A stretch of DNA of 28,243 bases from JBKJVQ01 sp046717125. Its GTDB lineage: Bacteria; Pseudomonadota; Alphaproteobacteria; Rhizobiales; Methyloligellaceae. Both the position numbers and the translations under genes were made by a program. Of this stretch, positions 13,463 through 20,882 are shown piece by piece. The DNA lies in contig JBKJVQ010000104.1 in NCBI GenBank assembly GCA_046717125.1, positions 1 through 28,243 on the forward strand, given 5' to 3'. Position 1 is the first letter of the stretch. Every line of letters starts with the position of its first letter. The notes beneath the pieces were generated by a model, which saw nothing but the letters and a program-made list of their open reading frames with translations, was not told the DNA's origin and did no database searches.

Positions 13463-14185
13463 TTATATCGGAGCAAGAGCCGCCGCGCGCAAGCGATCGC
13501 ATGCCGCCGCCGAACCGCCCTCCGGTATCGCGCGCCTTACGCGCCCGCAGGCGGAGGCATCGAGAGCGCGGTTCCTCTCGCCACCGAGACAAAGCGCGCC
13601 CCGGAAACCGATGATTTCGGGCCCGATCGCAAGCACAATCGGCACATCGTCAAGCGTCAGCGATCCCGCCATGCCGCAGCTGAGACCTGCCGCTTTCGCC
13701 GCCGATACGAACGCCCTCAATTCGGAGGCCGATCTGTGGTTCAGCAGCGAGCCTCCGCCTTTCGATGCTGTGTCAAGCATCACCGCCGCGGCTCCCGCGT
13801 CGCGCAGAGGCCGCAGCAGCGAAAGGTCGAGCGGCAAGTCCGCGAACATCACCGCTACGACGGTCCTGCCGCTCGCCGCCTGACTCGCGATCGGCGCGAA
13901 TTCACGACCATCTCCGGAAAGACCGATCTTGGCGATATCCGCGCCCCGTTCGAACAGGGCGTCCACGGCGCGGACTATGGAATTGGCCGGCATCGGCGGG
14001 TCGCCGATCGTCGCGCTGACCGGAGCGCGTCCGTCCACCTCACGCACGATGCGCTCAAGGTCCACCAGAGGCGCAGCGCCGAGCGCACCCGTCCCCGGAT
14101 CCTTCACGTCGATGATGTCGGCGCCGGCGCAGAGCGCTATCGCTGCTTCTTTCGGCGTGCGCACGCTGGCGAGGAAAAGGGTCAT
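13463..14185 (-). CDS. mfnB: (5-Formylfuran-3-yl)methyl phosphate synthase, MfnB-like (orf22 type)
   Basis: The protein has 240 residues with a TIM-barrel fold of the DUF556/MfnB family. It makes the furan phosphate precursor from two glyceraldehyde-3-phosphate molecules. The two lysines important in archaeal MfnB are present: Lys28 in DIIDVKDPGTGALGA and Lys86 in GADIAKIGLSG. Other blocks are MLDTASKGGGSLL and FRGALCLGGERN. Start ATG 14185 is chosen because the family begins with a short strand (MTLFLASVR); no clear ribosome-binding site is seen. It leads the minus-strand cofactor operon and its start is 28 nt from the end of the TPR gene. Confidence 0.92.
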   Translation of the reverse strand: MTLFLASVRTPKEAAIALCAGADIIDVKDPGTGALGAAPLVDLERIVREVDGRAPVSATIGDPPMPANSIVRAVDALFERGADIAKIGLSGDGREFAPIASQAASGRTVVAVMFADLPLDLSLLRPLRDAGAAAVMLDTASKGGGSLLNHRSASELRAFVSAAKAAGLSCGMAGSLTLDDVPIVLAIGPEIIGFRGALCLGGERNRALDASACGRVRRAIPEGGSAAACDRLRAAALAPI

Positions 14186-14213
14186 GCGACCGGACGGAAC
14201 GCGGCCATGCGGA

Positions 14214-15932
14214 TTACTGGAACAGCCAATCGAGGAACCCGCCGCCACCGCCGCCACCACGGCCGCCGCCGCCGCCACCGCCACGTGGCGGACGGCTGCG
14301 CGCTTGGCCGCCGCCTCCGCCGCGCGGTCCGTCGAAGAACCAGCCATCACGTCCCTGCGGGGCGACCCGCGGCCTAGGCGCCTCACGCAGCTTGATCTCG
14401 TTGGCCGCGCCGTCCGGATCAGTCACGACGACAGCGACTTCCTGCCAGGCCCACTGCGCGGCGCGGTCGCCCCAGGCATGAGGCTCCACCGCCACGACGG
14501 TGTTCCTGTTGAGATCGACAATCGCCACATATTCGAGCGGAGTCTGCCCGTCTGACCCGACCGCGCCAGCGTGATAGCGCAGCAACCCGATGGTTTTCAG
14601 ATTTCCCTCCATCTGGCTCCATGCCAGAATTTTCGGCTCGCCCGGCCCGTACATTTCGAGATCGACTCGCAGTTTCCGGTATTTCGGATGCGTGGCGACG
14701 TAGCGGCCGGAAGCCGCCTCGCGGATCACCCAGCCTTCGACCGGAGCGGCAAGCGGGTCGCCCTGCTCCGGAAGCACCTCACCCGTCAGCCGCTCCAGCG
14801 CTTCGCGCGACTCGGCGTTGGAGGGCTGGAATTCCATAGCCTTGCGCCACGCAGTCACCGCGTCGTCGTCGCGGCCGACCGCTTCCATGACTTTGCCCCG
14901 CGCGCGCAGCGTTTCCGGATCGTCCGGAGACAGGCTGATCGCCTTGTCGCTGTCGACGACGGCCGCGTTGTTCATGTCCATCGACAGCCTGATTTCGGCG
15001 CGCCGTGCGTAAGCCAAGCCATTATCGTTCGCGAGCGTGATCGCTCGGTCGATATCGGTGAGCGCGGCCTCGCTCCGGCCCTGATCGAGATAGACTCCGG
15101 CGCGGACTATATAGGCCTCAACAAGCCCGGGGTTCTTCTCGATCGCCGTGTTGAGATCGCGTTCCGCCGATTGGGGCTTGCGATGCTTGAGATAGGCCCG
15201 ACCGCGCCCCAGCAGAAGGTTCGCATTCTCCGGCTCGTATTCGAGCGCCTGCGTAAAGTCGGCGATCGCCTCTTCCTCACGGTCGAGCGCTTCGAGCACC
15301 GAACCGCGATTGCCGTAAGCCGCCGTGTATCGGGCATTCAATGCGAGCGCGCGGGTATAATCCTTCAGCGCCGCCCTGTGACGGCCAAGTTCCGCATGCG
15401 CCTTGCCTCTTCCGTTGAAGGGGACGGCATTGGTCGGCAGCAGCTCCACCGCCTTGCGGTAGCTTTCGAACGCGGCTTCCTGCTGCTTCAGCAGCGTCTG
15501 GGCGTTGCCGCGGTTGCTCCAGGCCGCGCCATAGTTTGGCGACAGCGCCACCGCCTGGTCGAAATCCTTCACCGCTTCTTCGGGGTGTCCCAGATCGATC
15601 AGCACGTTGCCGCGATTATTGTAGGCGATGGCGAATTCCGGAAACAGCTGGACGGCCTTGTTGAACTCCCCGATCGCATCGGGCATCCGCTTCAGCCGCC
15701 ATTTTGCGACGCCGAGATCATTGTGAATGTTGGCCCGGCGGATATCGGTGAGCTTTTCGCCCTTCAGTGCCTTCTCGTAGGAGGCGATCGCCTCCTCGTA
15801 CTGGCCGCGCAGAAGCGCCGCGACCCCGGCCCGCGCGTGAAGGCTCGTCATGTCGCTCTGGGCGTGTGCCGGCAGGGCGTTCGCGAGCAAGAACGCGGTC
15901 AGAAAACCGGCAATGGCGATGGTTAGACGCAT
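14214..15932 (-). CDS. Secreted tetratricopeptide-repeat protein with glycine-rich tail
   Basis: The protein has 572 residues. The first 25 form a signal peptide (MRLTIAIAGFLTAFLLANAL then PAHA/QSD). About ten TPR units follow to residue ~400, for example AIAYNNRGNVLIDLGHPEEA, AAYGNRGSVLEALDREEEA and NLLLGRGRAYLKHRKPQSA. A ~120-residue domain of unknown type follows (GWVIREAASGRYVATHPKYR to EVAVVVTDPDGAANEIKLRE). The protein ends in a glycine/arginine-rich stretch closing with GFLDWLFQ. A periplasmic scaffold role is the usual guess for such proteins; the function is unknown. It precedes the MfnB-like gene by 28 nt on the same strand and may share its transcript. ATG 15932 is chosen for the signal peptide. 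Confidence 0.85.
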   Translation of the reverse strand: MRLTIAIAGFLTAFLLANALPAHAQSDMTSLHARAGVAALLRGQYEEAIASYEKALKGEKLTDIRRANIHNDLGVAKWRLKRMPDAIGEFNKAVQLFPEFAIAYNNRGNVLIDLGHPEEAVKDFDQAVALSPNYGAAWSNRGNAQTLLKQQEAAFESYRKAVELLPTNAVPFNGRGKAHAELGRHRAALKDYTRALALNARYTAAYGNRGSVLEALDREEEAIADFTQALEYEPENANLLLGRGRAYLKHRKPQSAERDLNTAIEKNPGLVEAYIVRAGVYLDQGRSEAALTDIDRAITLANDNGLAYARRAEIRLSMDMNNAAVVDSDKAISLSPDDPETLRARGKVMEAVGRDDDAVTAWRKAMEFQPSNAESREALERLTGEVLPEQGDPLAAPVEGWVIREAASGRYVATHPKYRKLRVDLEMYGPGEPKILAWSQMEGNLKTIGLLRYHAGAVGSDGQTPLEYVAIVDLNRNTVVAVEPHAWGDRAAQWAWQEVAVVVTDPDGAANEIKLREAPRPRVAPQGRDGWFFDGPRGGGGGQARSRPPRGGGGGGGRGGGGGGGFLDWLFQ

Positions 15933-16014
15933 GGCGGATATCGATAACACGCGTACCGACCCGATGCGATTCTCAATCGCGAGAGGCGACCGCAAGTGCC
16001 TCGGCCGTTCACGC

Positions 16015-17487
16015 CTACACGGTCAGGGCGCGCAATATGTCAGGCAGGCGATCCGGCAGATCGTCGGCAATGAGGCCCGGCCCAAAGGCGTGCGCGGCCT
16101 CGCCGTGAATCCAGACCGCAGCGCAGGCCGCCGCGAACGCGGGCATTTGCTGGGCAAGCAATCCGCAGATCATCCCGGCCAGAACGTCCCCGGCCCCTGC
16201 GGTGGCGAGAAACGCCGGGGCGTTGGCGGCGACGGACGCTTGGCCATCGGGCCGCGCCACGACCGTATCCGCGCCCTTCAGCACGACTACCGCGCCTGAC
16301 ATCTTGGCGGCGCCACGCGCACGGTCGATCTTCGAGCCCTCGCGCAAATCCGGAAACAGTCTGGCGAATTCACCCTCATGCGGGGTCAGAACCACCCGAG
16401 CTTCCCGCGACAGGATGAGCGCGAACAGCTCGTCGGGCCGATCCGCGAACGATGTCAGCGCATCGGCGTCGAGAACGGCGGCTGCACCACTCGCCAGCAA
16501 CGCACGAATGTTCCCCCGTGTTTCCTCCCCAACGCCCGCGCCGGGTCCGATCACGACCGCGTTGCGCCGCGAATCGGCCAGCAGACCGCCCAATCCCTCC
16601 CCGCCCCTGAACGTGCGCGTCATGATCGAGGCCGGTTGCGCCGCAAACATGGACAGCGCATCCGGCGGCATCGCCGTGGTCACCAGTCCCGCGCCGATGC
16701 GCGCAGCACCGGCCGCCGCCAGTCGCGCCGCCCCGGTCGTCTCCGCGCCACCCGAGACGATCAGAGCATGGCCGCGGCTGTATTTGTGTCCGTCCGCCAG
16801 CGGCATAGGATAGTCCGCCGCCCAGAGCGGCGGCGCATTCCGGAACGTGTTCGGCGCAATCCGCCCGAGAACCTCGTCCGGGATGCCGATCTGCCTGACG
16901 CAGACCTCGCCGCAATAGGATCGGCCGGGCAACAGAAGATGACCGGGCTTTGCGCGAAAGAACGTCACGGTGAGATCGGCGCGCACCGCGATGCCGGTCG
17001 CCGCGCCGGTCGTGCCGTCGATGCCGCTGGGGACGTCCACCGACACGATCGGAACGGGCGCGGCATTCATCACATCCACGATTTGGGCGACTTCGCCTTC
17101 GATTGAGCGTGATAGTCCCGACCCGAACAGCGCATCGACAATCAATTCGGCCTGGCCCGGGTCAAATGCGGCGGCCGAGCCGACCGGCCCTTCCCAGCGG
17201 TCGGCCATAGCGCGCGCGTCGCCTTTCAGCGCATCCCGATCGCCCAGCAGGATCACATCGGCCGCGAACCCGCTTGCTGCGAGGTGGCGCGCGGCCACAA
17301 ATCCATCGCCGCCATTGTTCCCCATCCCGCAAACGATCGCGATGCGCTCGGCTGACGGCCATCTGCGCACGATTTCATCGGCGACCGCGCGCCCTGCATT
17401 TTCCATCAGCACGAGGCTCGGCACGCCGTCCTGGATTGCGAGCCGATCGGCTTCCCGCATCTCGTCCGTCGTCAACAGTTCGAGCAT
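16015..17487 (-). CDS. nnr: Bifunctional NAD(P)HX epimerase / ADP-dependent NAD(P)HX dehydratase
   Basis: The protein has 490 residues and two domains. Residues 1-~210 are the YjeF-N epimerase (EADRLAIQDGVPSLVLMENAG, IVCGMGNNGGDGFVAARHL, IVDALFGSGLSR, SVDVPSGIDGTTG). Residues ~220-490 are the ribokinase-like dehydratase (GHALIVSGGAETTGAARLAA, VVIGPGAGVGEETRGN, LTPHEGEFARLFPDL, FLATAGAGDVLAGMICGLLA). It repairs hydrated NADH and NADPH. ATG 17487 has AAGG about 7 nt upstream. It diverges from glnB across a 243-bp region, and in many alphaproteobacteria this gene neighbours glnB. Confidence 0.95.
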   Translation of the reverse strand: MLELLTTDEMREADRLAIQDGVPSLVLMENAGRAVADEIVRRWPSAERIAIVCGMGNNGGDGFVAARHLAASGFAADVILLGDRDALKGDARAMADRWEGPVGSAAAFDPGQAELIVDALFGSGLSRSIEGEVAQIVDVMNAAPVPIVSVDVPSGIDGTTGAATGIAVRADLTVTFFRAKPGHLLLPGRSYCGEVCVRQIGIPDEVLGRIAPNTFRNAPPLWAADYPMPLADGHKYSRGHALIVSGGAETTGAARLAAAGAARIGAGLVTTAMPPDALSMFAAQPASIMTRTFRGGEGLGGLLADSRRNAVVIGPGAGVGEETRGNIRALLASGAAAVLDADALTSFADRPDELFALILSREARVVLTPHEGEFARLFPDLREGSKIDRARGAAKMSGAVVVLKGADTVVARPDGQASVAANAPAFLATAGAGDVLAGMICGLLAQQMPAFAAACAAVWIHGEAAHAFGPGLIADDLPDRLPDILRALTV

Positions 17488-17653
17488 TGTATGGCCTTGA
17501 CCTCAGTCCCTCGTCCCACCGATATCGGCGTCTGCCCGCTTTTTGTGCGGGGTCGCCTAAAATTCGTCCAGCAATTCCGCCTCAACTGCAGCCAGCCCGC
17601 GGGGCGACATGAGAAGTCGCTGGAATCCCGTCGGGAGGATAATCCTGAAACTC

Positions 17654-17669
17654 TGGCACGAGGCGTGCT
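17654..17669 (+). promoter_or_regulatory. Sigma-54 promoter of glnB-glnA
   Basis: TGGCACGAGGCGTGCT matches the -24/-12 consensus TGGCACG-N4-TTGCW at every fixed position but one (G for the first T of TTGC), with the essential GG and GC correctly spaced. It lies about 60 bp upstream of the glnB start. A small palindrome CCCGC-N7-GCGGG at about 17537-17553 upstream might belong to an activator site such as NtrC, but the match is poor. Confidence 0.8.
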
Positions 17670-17730
17670 AGGGCGTGGACCGAAGCGAATATTAGCGGCA
17701 TCGCCGCAACCCGGGGGAGCGTAACGCCCG

Positions 17731-18069
17731 ATGAAGAAAATCGAGGCCATCATCAAGCCCTTCAAACTCGACGAGGTAAAAGAAGCGCTGCAGGAGATCG
17801 GCCTGCAAGGCATAACCGTTACCGAGGCCAAGGGTTTTGGCAGGCAGAAGGGCCATACGGAACTCTACCGGGGCGCGGAATATATCGTCGACTTCCTGCC
17901 CAAAGTAAAAATCGAGGTCGTGCTCGGGGACGATCTGGTCGAAAAGGCCGTGGACGCCATCATCGCGTCGGCCAAGACCGGCCGTATCGGCGACGGAAAA
18001 ATATTCGTCACCAATGTCGAGGAAGCGATCCGCATCCGCACCGGCGAGACCGGCAACGAAGCAATCTGA
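17731..18069 (+). CDS. glnB: Nitrogen regulatory protein PII (GlnB)
   Basis: The protein has 112 residues, the exact family length. PII senses ATP/ADP and 2-oxoglutarate, and controls glutamine synthetase adenylylation and NtrB/NtrC. The N-terminus MKKIEAIIKPFKLDEVKEAL, the T-loop GHTELYRGAEYIVDFLPK with uridylylation site Tyr51, and the C-terminal signature SAKTGRIGDGKIFV are intact. ATG 17731 follows a GGGGGAG site about 10 nt away. A sigma-54 promoter upstream and glnA 74 nt downstream make this the classic nitrogen-regulated pair, supporting GlnB rather than a GlnK linked to amtB. Confidence 0.96.
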   Translation: MKKIEAIIKPFKLDEVKEALQEIGLQGITVTEAKGFGRQKGHTELYRGAEYIVDFLPKVKIEVVLGDDLVEKAVDAIIASAKTGRIGDGKIFVTNVEEAIRIRTGETGNEAI

Positions 18070-18143
18070 ACAACCACGTCACATGCGGGACCGGCCACGG
18101 CTACGCATGATGCCGACAAAATCGAGCCAACAGGGGAGCAAAT

Positions 18144-19553
18144 ATGGCCGACGCCTCGAGTGTGTTGAAACGGATCAAGGACGAAGAGATCAAATATATC
18201 GATCTCCGCTTCACCGATCCGCGCGGAAAGATGCAGCATGTCACGTTCGACTCGAGCCTGATCGACGAGGAAGCCTTCGCCGAGGGCCTCATGTTCGACG
18301 GTTCATCGATCGCCGGCTGGAAGGTTATCAACGAAAGCGACATGACGCTGATGCCCGACCCGGACACGGCGCATATGGATCCGTTCTTCGCCCAGTCGAC
18401 GCTGTCGATCTTTTGCGATGTGCTTGAGCCGATGACCGGCGAGCCCTATGAGCGCGATCCGCGTGGAACGGCGCGCAAGGCGCAGGCCTACATGCAATCC
18501 CTCGGCATTGGCGACACCGCCTATTTCGGACCGGAAGCGGAGTTCTTCATCTTCGACGACGTCCGGTTTTCGGCCGATCCCTACAATTGCGGATACCGCA
18601 TCGATTCGACCGAGCTGCCGACCAACATGGGCACCGAGTACGAGATGGGCAATCTCGGCCATCGGCCCCGGACCAAGGGCGGGTACTTTCCCGTTCCTCC
18701 AATCGATTCCGGTCAGGACATCCGCTCGGAAATGCTGAGCGTAATGGCTGAGATGGGCGTTCAGGTCGAGAAGCATCACCATGAGGTGGCGGCCGCGCAG
18801 CACGAACTCGGCATCAAGTTCAACACGCTGGTGCGCACCGCCGACTGGATGCAGCTCTACAAATACGCGATCCATAACGTGGCGCAGGCCTACGGCAAGT
18901 CCGCCTGCTTCATGCCCAAGCCCGTCTTCGGCGACAACGGCTCCGGCATGCATGTCCACCAGTCGATCTGGAAGGACGGCAAGCCAGTCTTCGCCGGTAA
19001 TCAGTATGCGGACCTGTCGCAGGAATGCCTGTGGTATATCGGCGGCATCCTGAAGCACGCCAAGTCGCTGAACGCTTTCACCAATCCGCTGACCAACTCG
19101 TACAAGCGGCTGGTGCCGGGCTACGAAGCTCCCGTGCTGCTCGCCTATTCGGTGCGCAACCGGTCGGCCTCGTGCCGCATTCCGCATTCGGCTTCGCCGA
19201 AGGGCAAGCGCGTCGAGGTGAGGTTCCCTGATCCCGGCGCGAACCCCTACCTCGCCTTCGCGGCCATGCTCATGGCCGGCCTCGACGGAATCGAGAACAA
19301 GCTCGATCCGGGACCGGCGATGGACAAGAACCTCTACGATCTGCCGCCGGAGGAACTCGAGCAGATTCCGACCGTGTGCGGATCGCTGCGCGAGGCGTGC
19401 GAAAGCCTTGATGCGGATCGCGAGTTCCTGAAAAAGGGCGCCGTCTTCACGGACGACCAGATCGACGCCTATCTCGAACTGAAGATGGAAGAAGTGATGC
19501 GGTTCGATATGATGCCGCATCCGATCGAGTTCGACATGTATTACAGCGTCTAG
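18144..19553 (+). CDS. glnA: Glutamine synthetase type I
   Basis: The protein has 469 residues, the standard GSI-beta length. It makes glutamine from glutamate, ammonia and ATP as a dodecamer. Typical blocks are MFDGSSIAGWKVINESDM, YFGPEAEFFIFDDVRF, EKHHHEVAAAQHELGIKF, NGSGMHVHQSIWKDGKPVF and NRSASCRIPHS. The adenylylation site is present as Tyr398 (397 after Met removal) in MDKNLYDLPPEELEQIP. ATG 18144 follows a strong GGGGAG site. It is co-transcribed with glnB. The 74-nt gap holds a fragment (GCATGATGCCGACAAAA, near 18106) of the intergenic repeat. Confidence 0.98.
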   Translation: MADASSVLKRIKDEEIKYIDLRFTDPRGKMQHVTFDSSLIDEEAFAEGLMFDGSSIAGWKVINESDMTLMPDPDTAHMDPFFAQSTLSIFCDVLEPMTGEPYERDPRGTARKAQAYMQSLGIGDTAYFGPEAEFFIFDDVRFSADPYNCGYRIDSTELPTNMGTEYEMGNLGHRPRTKGGYFPVPPIDSGQDIRSEMLSVMAEMGVQVEKHHHEVAAAQHELGIKFNTLVRTADWMQLYKYAIHNVAQAYGKSACFMPKPVFGDNGSGMHVHQSIWKDGKPVFAGNQYADLSQECLWYIGGILKHAKSLNAFTNPLTNSYKRLVPGYEAPVLLAYSVRNRSASCRIPHSASPKGKRVEVRFPDPGANPYLAFAAMLMAGLDGIENKLDPGPAMDKNLYDLPPEELEQIPTVCGSLREACESLDADREFLKKGAVFTDDQIDAYLELKMEEVMRFDMMPHPIEFDMYYSV

Positions 19554-19557
19554 CTGT

Positions 19558-19931
19558 TTAGCGGCCGGGGGGCCGTGCGTGGGAAGGGGCGGCCGCGGGG
19601 AGCGCGGGGCGCCCCTTGCGCTTCCGGCGCAGCTGAGGAAAAACACCCCGCAGACGATCGCGCCTAGAGCCAGCGTGAAGACCCGGTCCTTATTGTCGTG
19701 CCAGAGATCGATAATGGCGCCGGGCACTTCCGACAGAAAGCTTCGCCCGAGCGAGACGGCGACCCCTGCCCCCATCGCCATCACGACCCAGAAGCCGACA
19801 TTCCGATTTGCGCCCGCCGTGCCGACGTCGACGAGCATGCGCTCGCCTGTTACCACGGTCGCGCCGAAAAACGCCAACACCGATACGATCAGCAGCGCCA
19901 CGAGGAGCGCGTAACGCAGAACGAGACCCAT
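19558..19931 (-). CDS. Small membrane protein, probable frameshift near the 3' end
   Basis: From ATG 19931, preceded by GAGGGAAAGG, the reverse strand encodes MGLVLRYALLVALLIVSVLA and continues with a second and third hydrophobic segment (NVGFWVVMAMGAGVAVSL and VFTLALGAIVCGVFFLS), about 120 residues with three likely membrane spans. I do not recognise the family. No stop occurs before glnA and the frame continues antisense through it, which is not credible coding. A run of six G at 19567-19572 sits just before out-of-frame stops; gaining or losing one base there would end the gene at about 19552-19560. A real frameshift or a sequence error in that run is likely. Confidence 0.5.
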
Positions 19932-20069
19932 CGCCTTTCCCTCACCCGCCCGATTTTGGCGAAACGGGATGAACGAACCGCGAAGAAAGTTGGTTAGCGA
20001 GGGGTGAATGAACGTGAAGGGAGAGATGCAAATGGCCGGCGCAAGAATGGAAGGCCATGTCTGGAACTT

Positions 20070-20085
20070 CGGATCGTACGATCCG
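20070..20085. promoter_or_regulatory. Perfect 16-bp palindrome before the SnoaL-like gene
   Basis: CGGATCGTACGATCCG is fully self-complementary and ends on the first base of the likely GTG start. It has the size of a dimeric repressor operator, but no regulator gene is adjacent. The role is unproven. Confidence 0.3.
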
Positions 20086-20519
20086 TGGACGTCGTGAATC
20101 CTCAAGCCAATGCCGCGCTTATCCGGGATTTCTACCAGCGTGTGTTCAACGAAAACGACACCGCTTTTGCGGACGATGTGCATGGTCCCTTCTATCGCTG
20201 CCACGACATCACGAGGGACGGTCCCGCTGTCGACCATGCGACATACATGGCGCGCAATGCCAGTTTCGAGGCCGCGGTTTCGGATCGCATGGTGCACATC
20301 GAAGACCTGGTCGCCGCCGATGATCGCGTCGTGGCGCGGGCGGTCCTGCATGCCACACACACCGGATCGCTTGGCGACATAGCGGCGACCGGCCGCCGGG
20401 TCCGACTCGCGTCCACCATCATCTACCGCTTCGAGGACGGGCGCGTCGCCGAAGAGTGGGAGCTGTTCGACAAATTCGGCATGTACCAGCAGCTTGGCGT
20501 CACGCCGCCTTCGGGATGA
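20085..20519 (+). CDS. SnoaL-like (NTF2-fold) protein
   Basis: The protein has about 144 residues: ANAALIRDFYQRVFNENDT, FYRCHDITRDGPAVDHATYM, VAADDRVVARAVLHATHTGS and IIYRFEDGRVAEEWELFDKF. These form the pattern of SnoaL/ester-cyclase-like alpha+beta-barrel proteins, a broad group with isomerase, hydrolase or ligand-binding roles. The substrate cannot be told. The start is uncertain: GTG 20085 fits the family N-terminus but lacks a ribosome-binding site. GTG 20094 and GTG 20004 are alternatives, and residues encoded before 20085 look non-conserved. It stands alone between a membrane reading frame and a pseudogene. Confidence 0.72.
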   Translation: MDVVNPQANAALIRDFYQRVFNENDTAFADDVHGPFYRCHDITRDGPAVDHATYMARNASFEAAVSDRMVHIEDLVAADDRVVARAVLHATHTGSLGDIAATGRRVRLASTIIYRFEDGRVAEEWELFDKFGMYQQLGVTPPSG

Positions 20520-20594
20520 TTGAGCAGGCGACCCGAAGCCTCATCGGCTGCGAGATTGGGCTGGCGTGATCACGTCGCAATCAAGCGACCGCGG

Positions 20595-20792
20595 CGCGCA
20601 TCGCAAATCGCCTGGACCGGTGTGGAAGCCGAAGAAGTCCGGCGTGCAGGCGGCATCTTAGGCGCGCGCCACATCCTGGCTCTCGTCGTACTTATAGGAA
20701 ACGTGAAGCTATGCTTCTCGGCAAACAGCTTCATGTTGTCGAAGCTGTCATCGGGATGGGTGGTCACGTCGTTCGAGCTGATCGCGACGGCG
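20595..20792 (-). pseudogene. Decayed thioredoxin-family paralogue of the gene at 25399-25953
   Basis: Read on the minus strand, 20792 downward gives AVAISSNDVTTHPDDSFDNM and KLFAEKH-FTF, nearly identical to the intact gene. A frameshift follows after FTF. The next frame gives YDESQDVARA, a TAA stop in place of a Tyr codon, then DAACTPDFFGF. About 20 codons are then deleted before GPGDLR. The N-terminal half with the CNHC redox motif is missing. Frameshift, nonsense codon, internal deletion and truncation make it clearly non-functional. The rest of 20520-20882 holds nothing else I can identify. Confidence 0.88.
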
Positions 20793-20882
20793 GAGGACCG
20801 TGTTTGGAATTGGCCCTTACGGTTCGGGAGTAACGTTGATTTGCCTGGGTGTATGGATTGCCGACCTGCGCTCGGAGGCGCC

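Noticed and set aside
14571..15926. A 451-codon plus-strand frame
   Set aside because: It is antisense to the TPR protein gene; its translation lacks recognisable motifs and reflects high GC content.
17537..17553. NtrC binding site upstream of glnB
   Set aside because: CCCGC-N7-GCGGG is palindromic but departs too far from the GCACC-N5-GGTGC pattern to be called.
18303..20360. A 685-codon open frame on the minus strand
   Set aside because: Most of it is antisense to glnA, which is certain; only the N-terminal membrane part at 19558-19931 looks like protein.
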